Assembly (NCBI GenBank): GCA_965554225.1
Contig: CBEVZC010000092.1
Location: 1 to 11,610 of the forward strand
Direction of reading: 5' to 3'
Origin: BMS3ABIN04 sp965554225
GTDB taxonomy: Bacteria; Bacteroidota; Ignavibacteria; Ignavibacteriales; Melioribacteraceae
Length of the DNA: 11,610 nt
Part shown: in pieces, positions 1 through 5,459 of the stretch
Position numbering within the stretch: position 1 is the stretch's first letter
How the letters are laid out: each line of letters starts with the position of its first letter
The notes under the pieces: model-generated
Seen by the model: only the letters and a program-made list of their open reading frames with translations
Databases searched by the model: none
What the model was told of the DNA's origin: nothing
Translations under genes and position numbers: made by a program

Positions 1-62
1 AGAGATCTTGTATAATTCTAAATAAATTATTTTGGTATTTGGAGTTATGTTAAATTATCAAC

Positions 63-79
63 AACAATTCACACTTGTT
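63..79. promoter_or_regulatory. Inverted repeat upstream of the oxidoreductase, candidate operator
   Basis: AACAA-N7-TTGTT with perfect 5-bp arms, 30 bp before the start codon. Its spacing and position would suit a Crp/Fnr-type dimer such as the regulator encoded next door, but arms this short occur by chance in AT-rich DNA. No second copy with the same arms was found before the DUF2892 gene. Confidence 0.25.
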
Positions 80-108
80 AGAGAAGCAGCTAATTAAAGA
101 GAATATTT

Positions 109-1095
109 ATGTACCAAATAATTATTATCGGCGCCGGTCCGGCAGGATTAAGCATGGGTGTTGAAGCCCGCAGTTTTGGAGTACGGGAAGATCATATCTT
201 AATTTTGGAAAAAGCACACGAGCATTCATTTACAATTAAAAAATATTATGCGGAAAATAAAATTGTTACAGCCAATTATAAAGGATTTACTCCTACTTGT
301 ACCGGCGTTATGTGTCTTTCAGATTCTACTAAACAAGAAACCATTTCATACATGGATAGAGCAATTGAAGATTATAAATTAAACACTCACTACAATGAAA
401 CGGTTCATAAAATTGAAAGAGATAATGAGAAGCAAAAATTCAAACTCTTTACGGATAAAAACGTTTACGAATCAACCGTAGTTGCAATTGCAGTTGGAAT
501 ATTAGGCAAGCCAAACAAACCTAATTATAAATTACCATCATCTTTAAGAAAAAAAATTCTTTTCGATATAACAACATTTGAAATTAAGAATTCAAAAGTT
601 CTGGTTGTAGGCGGCGGAGATTCGGCTTCGGAATATTGCCAATTTTTAGTTGAAGAAAATGATGATGTTTTTCTTAGCTACAGAAAAGAAAATTTCAGCA
701 GAATGAATGATATCAATCATCAAAGTATTACAACATTATCCGAAAGAGGAAAGGTAAAATTATTACTCAACTCTAACATATCTGAAATAGCGGAAGATAA
801 CGGAAAACCAAAAGTTATTTTTACCGAGCCGGAAATAGAGCCAATTGTTTTCGACTATGTAATTTACGCTTTGGGAGGAACCACGCCTCACAATTTTTTA
901 AAAATGATTGGTATTGAATTTAACGGTCCCGAACCTGTTTTGAAAGAAGGATACGAAACAAACATTCCCGGATTATTCTTAATTGGAGACTTAAGCGCAG
1001 GTAAAAAGGGCGGATCAATAGTTTGGGCTTTTAATTCCGCAAATACTGCAATGAAAAAAATATGTACAAATTATTTGCTCTGCGAGAGAGAATAA
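109..1095 (+). CDS. NAD(P)/FAD-dependent oxidoreductase (thioredoxin-reductase-like fold, no CxxC)
   Basis: A 328-residue two-dinucleotide-fold flavoprotein. The FAD-binding GAGPAG lies at residues 8-13 with the ribose-binding Glu34 at the end of the second strand; a second Rossmann motif, VVGGGDSASE, lies at about 166-175 and should bind NAD(P)H; the C-terminal FAD motif LIGDLSAGKKGGS is near 291-302. The redox-active CxxC of true thioredoxin reductases is absent, so the electron acceptor is not a classical thioredoxin. From memory it resembles the stand-alone 'NAD(P)-binding domain' oxidoreductases of Campylobacterota and is more loosely like YpdA (bacillithiol disulfide reductase); the substrate cannot be read from sequence. 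Cytoplasmic. Start ATG follows an AAAGAGAA ribosome site. A Crp/Fnr-type regulator starts one base after its stop, so the two are almost surely co-transcribed, pointing to a redox or reactive-sulfur/nitrogen role (inference). Confidence 0.85.
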   Translation: MYQIIIIGAGPAGLSMGVEARSFGVREDHILILEKAHEHSFTIKKYYAENKIVTANYKGFTPTCTGVMCLSDSTKQETISYMDRAIEDYKLNTHYNETVHKIERDNEKQKFKLFTDKNVYESTVVAIAVGILGKPNKPNYKLPSSLRKKILFDITTFEIKNSKVLVVGGGDSASEYCQFLVEENDDVFLSYRKENFSRMNDINHQSITTLSERGKVKLLLNSNISEIAEDNGKPKVIFTEPEIEPIVFDYVIYALGGTTPHNFLKMIGIEFNGPEPVLKEGYETNIPGLFLIGDLSAGKKGGSIVWAFNSANTAMKKICTNYLLCERE

Positions 1096-1096
1096 A

Positions 1097-1756
1097 TTGC
1101 TTTCGGAATACACATATAACAATATAATCGAAAAAACATTGCCCTTTCTTTCATCGCCTAATGAAAGAGTAAGATCAAAGATAATGCAGTTCGGTGCTCT
1201 TGCCGAACTTCCCAAAGGAGCTTTAATTTTTGATGAAGGTGCCGCCTGTACAAATCTTGCAATTGTACTTTCCGGAAAAGTACGTGTTTTTAAGCTCAAC
1301 GAATCCGGTAGGGAAATAAGTATTTACAGAATTGATAAAGGGGAAAGCTGTATTTTAACTATTTCTTCTATTTTAAGCGATTTAAAATTTCCCGCAACCG
1401 CTGTTGTGGAAGAGGATTTAACCGCTCTTATGCTGCCGGCTGATGTATTTAAGGATTTAGTTGACATTGACGAGAAATGGAGGAATTATACTTTTAGATT
1501 AGTAAACCAACGGCTTGCAAATGTAATAACCGTTGTTGAGGAAGTGGCTTTCAGACGAATGGATGAACGAATAGCAGAATTCCTAATGTCCAAAATAAAA
1601 GATGGTAATTATGAATTGACAATTACTCATAAGCAAATTGCCGATGAACTGGGAACACACAGGGAAGTTGTAAGCCGGATCTTAAAGGATTTTGAAAAAG
1701 AGGGATTTATTCAACTTGCTAGAAATAAAATTAAAATTCTTCACGAAATAATTTAG
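1097..1756 (+). CDS. Crp/Fnr-family transcriptional regulator
   Basis: A 219-residue protein with the usual layout: cyclic-nucleotide-like beta-roll at about 20-120 (including LSGKVRVFKLNESGRE at 58-73), long dimerisation helix at about 125-160, and C-terminal winged helix at about 160-215. The recognition helix THREVVSR carries Glu190, Ser193 and Arg194, matching the E--SR pattern by which FNR/CRP proteins read TTGA/TGTGA-type half sites. The N-terminal cysteine cluster of [4Fe-4S] FNR is absent. The only cysteines are Cys51 and Cys85, the latter in a GESCILT segment inside the sensor domain, so thiol sensing is possible but unproven. The start is TTG, one base after the previous stop, chosen because a GAGAGAGAA ribosome site sits about 5 bases upstream. 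It probably controls its own operon and perhaps the following DUF2892 gene. Confidence 0.88.
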   Translation: MLSEYTYNNIIEKTLPFLSSPNERVRSKIMQFGALAELPKGALIFDEGAACTNLAIVLSGKVRVFKLNESGREISIYRIDKGESCILTISSILSDLKFPATAVVEEDLTALMLPADVFKDLVDIDEKWRNYTFRLVNQRLANVITVVEEVAFRRMDERIAEFLMSKIKDGNYELTITHKQIADELGTHREVVSRILKDFEKEGFIQLARNKIKILHEII

Positions 1757-1767
1757 TAAACTAAATT
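1750..1767. repeat. 18-bp palindrome at the end of the Crp/Fnr gene
   Basis: AATTTAGT-AA-ACTAAATT has perfect 8-bp arms and overlaps the stop codon of the regulator gene. No T-run follows, so it is a poor intrinsic terminator. It lies about 95 bp before the DUF2892 start and could be an operator or an mRNA 3' hairpin. A second small inverted repeat (GTTA-TG-TAAC, 1781-1790) follows in the same gap. Confidence 0.35.
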
Positions 1768-1859
1768 TCACTCGTCAACGGTTATGTAACATTATCACTG
1801 ACAAGGGGAAATATAATTCGTACATTTCAATGTATCAAAATAAATTAGAGGAGTACAAA

Positions 1860-2051
1860 ATGAAAAAGAATGTAGGAAGTGTAGATAAAGTTGTAAGAAT
1901 AATTCTTGGTTTAGTAATTATTGTTCTTGGTTTTGTTTATTCATCATGGTGGGGATTAGTAGGAATTATCCCGCTGGCAACTGCTTTTATGGGATTTTGT
2001 CCGGCTTATTATCCTTTCAAAATTTCGACTAACAAATCAAGTCAGCAATAA
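1860..2051 (+). CDS. DUF2892 (YgaP-like) small membrane protein
   Basis: A 63-residue inner-membrane protein with two hydrophobic helices (about 11-28 and 31-46) and the family's C-terminal motif GFCPAYYPFKIST, with Cys47 at the membrane edge. This matches the DUF2892 domain, found alone or fused to rhodanese as in E. coli YgaP, and often near sulfur- or redox-related genes. I chose the ATG at 1860 rather than an in-frame ATG at 1830 because AGAGGAG (1847-1853) lies 6 bases before it and the conserved family start 'MKKNVGSVDKVVR' begins there; the earlier start would add ten unconserved residues. It follows the Crp/Fnr gene by about 100 bp. The role is unknown; a link to sulfide/persulfide or redox handling is inferred from context only. 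Confidence 0.85.
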   Translation: MKKNVGSVDKVVRIILGLVIIVLGFVYSSWWGLVGIIPLATAFMGFCPAYYPFKISTNKSSQQ

Positions 2052-2064
2052 ATAAAACTTAACA

Positions 2065-2123
2065 GACTGTCATTGAAAAAATAGAATATTAAATTTTGAA
2101 AATTCCTTAATTCAATGACAGTC
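2065..2123. repeat. 59-bp element with perfect 13-bp inverted repeats
   Basis: GACTGTCATTGAA (2065-2077) is repeated in exact reverse complement as TTCAATGACAGTC (2111-2123). The 33-nt interior holds a smaller palindrome, AATTTT-G-AAAATT (2092-2104). It fills the gap between the convergent DUF2892 and SDR genes. It could work as a bidirectional transcription end or mRNA-stabilising stem, but neither side has a clear T-run; alternatively it is a tiny mobile-element remnant with terminal inverted repeats. Confidence 0.6.
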
Positions 2124-2130
2124 CAATTCT

Positions 2131-2940
2131 TTAACGCATAATTACAAATCCGAAAGCACCGTTAAATATACTATCAGGCAAAAGCCTCCTTAGTAAAAGC
2201 ATTCCCATGGATCCAACCGGATAGTGAAGTTTCCAATTGTTGCTTGATGCTGCACTATATATTGTTTTTGCAACACGTTTGGGAGCAGCACCTTTTTCAC
2301 CGAAGGAATTCATCATTTTATATGCTTTTTCAAATTTATTTTTATAAACGCTCCCCTTTTTAGAAGTAAACTTCATTGATGTATCGTAAAAATTTGTTTT
2401 TATGGGACCGGGCTCTATAATCTTTATCCTTATATTAAACTCTTTTAGTTCATGCTGCAAAGATTCAGAAAATCCTTCCAGCGCCCATTTAGTGCCATGA
2501 TACAAACTATAATAAGGAAAAGTTACTCTGCCGCCGACAGATGCTACGTTTACAATCGTACCACTTTTATTTGCTCTAAAATGCGGAATGATTTCTCTTA
2601 CCACATCCATTACTCCAAAAACATTAGTATCAAATTGATCTTTAATTTGCGCATCCGAAGATTCTTCAAAAGGACCAACTAATGCGAAACCGGCATTGTT
2701 AATAACCGCATCAATTCTTCCAAATTTATCAATTGTCTGCTGAATGGCTGTTTTTATAGAATCTATATTTTTTACATCCAAATGCAATTTTAACATTTCA
2801 CTTACTTCATGAAGTTTGGTATTGCGTGATTCGGGATTCCTCATAGTTGCCGTAACATTCCAATTATTTCGGTGAAACAATAAAGCCGTCTCAAGACCAA
2901 TACCGCTTGATGAGCCCGTAATTAAAACTGTTTTTTTCAT
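2131..2940 (-). CDS. Short-chain dehydrogenase/reductase (SDR, classical)
   Basis: A 269-residue classical SDR. The cofactor motif TGSSSGIG is at residues 8-15, Asp55 lies in HLDV, NNAG is at 81-84, and the catalytic set is complete: Asn106, Ser134, Tyr147 and Lys151 (YHGTK). The PGPIKTNF segment at about 177-184 and the 'SLQHELKEF' stretch fit the SDR subgroup of oxidoreductases acting on hydroxy/keto lipids or small alcohols. Arg34 after the second strand hints at NADPH preference. The C-terminus (about 235-269) is rather hydrophobic with basic residues and may touch the membrane. Start ATG has GGAG about 8 bases upstream. It is convergent with the redox cluster and reads away from the tetR gene in the same direction, 246 bp downstream of it. 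Substrate not identifiable. Confidence 0.88.
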   Translation of the reverse strand: MKKTVLITGSSSGIGLETALLFHRNNWNVTATMRNPESRNTKLHEVSEMLKLHLDVKNIDSIKTAIQQTIDKFGRIDAVINNAGFALVGPFEESSDAQIKDQFDTNVFGVMDVVREIIPHFRANKSGTIVNVASVGGRVTFPYYSLYHGTKWALEGFSESLQHELKEFNIRIKIIEPGPIKTNFYDTSMKFTSKKGSVYKNKFEKAYKMMNSFGEKGAAPKRVAKTIYSAASSNNWKLHYPVGSMGMLLLRRLLPDSIFNGAFGFVIMR

Positions 2941-2973
2941 AAACTACTCCGCTCTTTTGGTGGTTACTATTAT

Positions 2974-2988
2974 TTGTTTCCTAAACAA
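2974..2988. promoter_or_regulatory. Inverted repeat upstream of the SDR gene
   Basis: TTGTTT-CCT-AAACAA, perfect 6-bp arms, 34 bp upstream of the SDR start codon on its promoter side. Possible operator. It does not match the TetR palindrome found near 3800-3933. Confidence 0.3.
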
Positions 2989-3096
2989 TAAACCTTCCCT
3001 TGTTTAATTGATGTGAATTGAAGATTTGCTCATTATAAAACTTCTTTTCCCTTATTTACATTTTAAAAATCCTTCTCCACTTTACTATTGCCAAAA

Positions 3097-3110
3097 TGTT
3101 CTTTAGAACA
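3097..3110. repeat. Short palindrome in the tetR-SDR gap
   Basis: TGTTCT-TT-AGAACA, perfect 6-bp arms with a 2-bp centre, midway between the tetR stop and SDR start. It could be an operator for SDR expression or chance; no T-run follows on either strand. Confidence 0.25.
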
Positions 3111-3186
3111 AAAGGACGTTTGAATTTAACAATTATAAACAATTAATCACTTGTGCGGATAAATAAATCTTGAGGAAAAACTTAAA

Positions 3187-3789
3187 CTAAAAAGAAATCA
3201 TTTTTTGCAGTTCTTCTTTACTGTATTTTTTTAGAAATAGTTTTTCAACACTGTTTAAAGGATATGTTTCTTTATTAAACAAATAATCAATCGAAATGCC
3301 GTCAAACAAGGCACCAAAATAGTATGCTTCAGCTTTGGTGTTTTTTATTCCTATTTGACGAAATATTTTTTCTATCTTCTTAATGAATTTGACTGCGACA
3401 TCATTAAATAACTCTTTCATCTTTCCGGAAACTTCCGGCTGCAATGCAAAAGAAGTATATAATTTCCAGAATTCCTCGTTTTCTCTAAGATGTTTAAATG
3501 TATTTTTAATTATAGTTTCTAAAATTATATAAGGATCACTTACAGTTTTAAATAAAATATCATATTGCTCAAAAAGACTTAATATTAATTCTAGAATTGC
3601 TTCGACAAGTTCACTTTTACTGCTGAAGTAATTATATGCAAGCCCCTTACTCACACCCGCTTCTTTTGCTATATCGGAAATGGATGTAGCATAAAACCCT
3701 TTTTGCGCAAATAGTTTTAGTCCGGCTTCCAAAATAGTTCTTTTTGTATTCTCTCGAATTTTTTCGAATTGTTTTTTTGTTCTGGGCAT
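3187..3789 (-). CDS. TetR/AcrR-family transcriptional repressor
   Basis: A 200-residue one-domain-plus-ligand-pocket repressor. The N-terminal DNA-binding domain is clear: ILEAGLKLFAQKGF (19-32), then the helix-turn-helix at about 35-55 with SISDIAKEAGVSKG and the conserved AYNYFSSKSEL. The rest is helical and divergent, as expected for a ligand-binding and dimer domain; the ligand is unknown. It is transcribed away from the LolA-like gene, and each of the two divergent promoters carries a copy of one 18-bp palindrome, so it very likely represses both itself and the export cassette, released by a small hydrophobic molecule (inference from the family). Start ATG at 3789 is not preceded by a Shine-Dalgarno site but by an A-rich stretch. 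An ATG at 3818 inside the operator is out of frame. Confidence 0.92.
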   Translation of the reverse strand: MPRTKKQFEKIRENTKRTILEAGLKLFAQKGFYATSISDIAKEAGVSKGLAYNYFSSKSELVEAILELILSLFEQYDILFKTVSDPYIILETIIKNTFKHLRENEEFWKLYTSFALQPEVSGKMKELFNDVAVKFIKKIEKIFRQIGIKNTKAEAYYFGALFDGISIDYLFNKETYPLNSVEKLFLKKYSKEELQKMISF

Positions 3790-3799
3790 TTTTTTTGAT

Positions 3800-3817
3800 T
3801 GATTAAATGTTCAGTCA
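3800..3817. promoter_or_regulatory. TetR operator, tetR side
   Basis: TGATTAAATGTTCAGTCA. Its reverse complement differs from the operator on the other side (3916-3933) at only 2 of 18 positions. It starts 2 bp downstream of the tetR -10 box and should cover the tetR transcription start, which fits autorepression. Confidence 0.85.
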
Positions 3818-3819
3818 TA

Positions 3820-3847
3820 AATATATTGATTTCCTCCGTATTTTCAA
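3820..3847 (-). promoter_or_regulatory. Predicted tetR promoter
   Basis: On the minus strand TTGAAA (3847-3842), 16-bp spacer, TATATT (3825-3820). The operator follows directly. A GGAGG in the spacer is too far upstream of any in-frame start to serve as the ribosome site. Confidence 0.55.
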
Positions 3848-3885
3848 AATATCTTAAATGAAATTATTAAACTTTCCGATTTTAC

Positions 3886-3914
3886 TTGACAAACAATTTT
3901 AAAAATGTTAGGTT
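3886..3914 (+). promoter_or_regulatory. Predicted promoter of the LolA-like gene / export cassette
   Basis: TTGACA (3886-3891), 17-bp spacer, TAGGTT (3909-3914). The -10 region read as TAGGTTTTG also resembles the TAnnTTTG element known from Bacteroidota. It is followed after 1 bp by a TetR operator, the same layout as on the tetR side. Confidence 0.65.
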
Positions 3915-3915
3915 T

Positions 3916-3933
3916 TGACTGAACGTTTAGTCA
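3916..3933. promoter_or_regulatory. TetR operator, export-cassette side
   Basis: TGACTGAACGTTTAGTCA, palindromic apart from one base pair of the 18 (consensus TGACTRAACGTTYAGTCA). It sits just after the -10 box and over the expected transcription start, a position that blocks RNA polymerase. The partner copy is at 3800-3817. Confidence 0.88.
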
Positions 3934-3953
3934 ATTATAAAATCCGGTATAAA

Positions 3954-4697
3954 ATGAAAGCGAAAATATTCATAATACTTCTTTTTTTAGTCCCGCTATT
4001 TATTAAAGCTCAAGACGCAAAAGAAATCGTAAAAAAAGCCAACGACTTAATAATGGGTAAAACATCTATCGGTCAAAATACTATGATAGTTGAAAGACCT
4101 GATTGGAAAAGAGAAGTTTCAATGAAAGTCTGGTCAAAGGGAACCGATTTTTACATGATTTTAATTACTGCACCGGCACGGGAAAAAGGACAAGTATTTC
4201 TAAAACGCAAAAATGAAATGTGGAATTGGATGCCTTCAATTGGCAGAATGATAAAAATTCCGCCTTCTATGATGGCACAATCATGGATGGGTTCGGATTT
4301 TACCAATGATGATTTAATGAAAGAATCTTCTATTGTAAAAGATTACAACCACACAATAATCGGGGCAGATACAATTGAAGGATATAATTGTTATAAAATT
4401 GAGTTAATACCAAAACCTGATGCTGCTGTTGTTTGGGGTAAAATAATTATGTGGGTTTCAAAGAAAGGATATTTAGAATTAAAAGTTGAGTTTTACGATG
4501 AAACCGGTTCCTTAATTAACAAACAATTCGGACAAGAAATTAAGAGAATGGGAGGAAGAACCTTACCGACGAAATTAGTTATGATTCCCATGGATAAAAA
4601 AAGACATAAGACGATATTAATTATTAATGATATTCAATTTAATAAACCGATTCCGGACAGGTTTTTTTCTTTGCAGAAGATGAAACAGATAAGATAA
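3954..4697 (+). CDS. Outer membrane lipoprotein-sorting protein (LolA-like, PF17131-type)
   Basis: A 247-residue secreted protein. The signal peptide is MKAKIFIILLFLVPLFIKA with likely cleavage before Gln20, so it acts in the periplasm. The mature part matches the LolA-like family annotated 'outer membrane lipoprotein-sorting protein': ITAPAREKGQVFLKR (71-85), WNWMPSIGRMIKIPPSMMAQSWMGSDFTNDDL (90-121) and GYLELKVEFYDETG are hallmark segments. Related folds (LolA/LolB) shield lipid anchors in a beta half-barrel, and this family often sits beside RND/MMPL or FtsX-type transporters. I chose ATG 3954 because it starts a proper signal peptide; the longer frame from a TTG at 3915 would start inside the promoter and run through the operator. 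It is the first gene after the TetR-controlled promoter. No Shine-Dalgarno site is seen. An IS200-like element now separates it from the permease genes. Confidence 0.88.
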   Translation: MKAKIFIILLFLVPLFIKAQDAKEIVKKANDLIMGKTSIGQNTMIVERPDWKREVSMKVWSKGTDFYMILITAPAREKGQVFLKRKNEMWNWMPSIGRMIKIPPSMMAQSWMGSDFTNDDLMKESSIVKDYNHTIIGADTIEGYNCYKIELIPKPDAAVVWGKIIMWVSKKGYLELKVEFYDETGSLINKQFGQEIKRMGGRTLPTKLVMIPMDKKRHKTILIINDIQFNKPIPDRFFSLQKMKQIR

Positions 4698-4703
4698 TAG
4701 GCT

Positions 4704-4827
4704 ATTCAACCACTTACGTGGTTGTGAATTCTTTATACATGTTTTTTCGTGATGGCGTTAGCCATCAAATGTTTGTAGGGAAAAAATTAAAAGGATATAA
4801 ACGACAACGCAGTTGTCGAATGTTATT
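4704..4827 (+). repeat. Left hairpin module
   Basis: Begins ATTCAACCACT and ends GAATGTTATT. Contains three hairpins: CAACCAC-TTAC-GTGGTTG (4707-4724), TGATGGC-GTTA-GCCATCA (4750-4767), and CGACAAC-GCA-GTTGTCG (4802-4818). All have 7-bp stems with 3-4 nt loops and no following T-run, so they look like ssDNA recognition hairpins rather than terminators. Confidence 0.75.
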
Positions 4828-4844
4828 ATCTAATTGAGATGAAA

Positions 4845-5300
4845 ATGGCTAATACATTTACACAAATTTACATTCAAATTGTATTCTCAGTAAGGAAGCG
4901 GCAGTCATTGATACCAAAAAGCAAAAAAGAAGAATTACACAAATATATCACCAGTATTGTACAAAATAAAAAATGTAAAATGATTGCAATAAATTCTGTT
5001 CCTGATCATATTCACATATTTATTGGATTACATCCTTCAATTTGTATTTCAGATTTGGTAAAAGAAATTAAAATTTCTACAAATTCAATGATAAAAGAAA
5101 ATAAATGGACGAAACAAAAATTTGAATGGCAAGATGGATTTGGTGCGTTTTCTTATAGTAAATTACAAATTGATTCTGTTTGTAAGTATATAATGAATCA
5201 AGAAAAACATCATAAGAAAGTTACGTTTAAAGAAGAATATATTAACTTTTTAGAGAAATTTGAGATTGAATATAACCCTAAATATGTTTTTGATATTTAA
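4845..5300 (+). CDS. tnpA: IS200/IS605-family Y1 (HUH) transposase, TnpA/RAYT-like
   Basis: A 151-residue single-domain Y1 transposase of normal length. The HUH pair is His55 and His57 in PDHIHIF, and the catalytic tyrosine is Tyr115 followed by Gln119 in YIMNQEKHH, the Y-x-x-x-Q arrangement of IS200/IS605 enzymes, so the active site is complete. WQDGFGAFSYSK (95-106) and the C-terminal FLEKFEIEYNPKYVFD are typical of the group common in Bacteroidota-like genomes. Such enzymes nick single-stranded DNA at hairpins and move elements or REP palindromes by a peel-and-paste route. The start is set at 4845 because homologues begin MANT; an ATG two codons earlier (4839) is also possible. It lies on the same strand as the interrupted export cassette. 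No TnpB gene or guide RNA accompanies it. Confidence 0.9.
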   Translation: MANTFTQIYIQIVFSVRKRQSLIPKSKKEELHKYITSIVQNKKCKMIAINSVPDHIHIFIGLHPSICISDLVKEIKISTNSMIKENKWTKQKFEWQDGFGAFSYSKLQIDSVCKYIMNQEKHHKKVTFKEEYINFLEKFEIEYNPKYVFDI

Positions 5301-5311
5301 TAAGACTATAG

Positions 5312-5421
5312 ATTCAACCACTAACGCTGATGAATGATTTTGTTATATGTTATTTTTACAAGCATTCGACGGCTCTGTGATCTTGTATAATTGGGCAACA
5401 GCGCAGCTGTTGAATATTATT
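5312..5421 (+). repeat. Right hairpin module (direct, diverged copy of the left one)
   Basis: Begins with the same 11 bases ATTCAACCACT, ends GAATATTATT (left: GAATGTTATT), and its last hairpin CAACAGC-GCA-GCTGTTG (5396-5412) has the same GCA loop and placement as the last left hairpin. The first two hairpins are degenerate: the first is reduced to ATTCA...TGAAT, and the middle is replaced by TACAAG...CTTGTA (5357-5387). Confidence 0.65.
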
Positions 5422-5448
5422 GTTCCACTAAATTTGAAAAAATATAAT
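5420..5448 (+). promoter_or_regulatory. Possible promoter at the right edge of the IS element
   Basis: TTGTTC (5420-5425), 17-bp spacer, TATAAT (5443-5448). The -10 box is a perfect consensus and the -35 box lies at the very end of the right module. Transcripts would start only a few bases before the permease ATG at 5460, giving an almost leaderless message. Speculative. Confidence 0.3.
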
Positions 5449-5459
5449 TTCTCATAACT

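Larger units (their letters stand above)
4704..5421 (+). mobile_element. IS200/REP-associated (RAYT-like) element with hairpin modules at both sides
   Basis: An intact Y1 transposase gene sits between two direct, diverged copies of a hairpin-rich module (4704-4827 and 5312-5421). The left module begins 6 bp after the LolA-like stop codon; the right module ends 38 bp before the first permease start. The limits given are those of the modules; exact cleavage sites cannot be read. As expected for HUH/Y1 elements there are no terminal inverted repeats or obvious target duplications, only subterminal hairpins. Confidence 0.7.

Noticed and set aside
47..97. Tiny ORF of 16 codons (MLNYQQQF...) before the oxidoreductase gene
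   Set aside because: The GGAG is only 2 bases from its ATG, the peptide matches nothing I know, and such a length is expected by chance.
1015..1299. Minus-strand ORF of 94 codons
   Set aside because: Antisense shadow across the junction of two well-supported plus-strand genes; no family features.
2452..2682. Plus-strand ORF of 76 codons
   Set aside because: Lies wholly inside the SDR gene on the opposite strand and reads as basic low-complexity sequence.
3790..3818. ATG within the tetR operator as an alternative tetR start
   Set aside because: 29 bases from the accepted start, so out of frame, and it would lie about at the transcription start.
4707..4818. Hairpins after the LolA-like gene as intrinsic terminators
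   Set aside because: None is followed by a T-run, and their pattern recurs on the other side of the transposase gene, which fits element ends better.
4704..5421. The hairpin modules as a CRISPR array
   Set aside because: Only two diverged copies, no regular spacer units and no cas genes.
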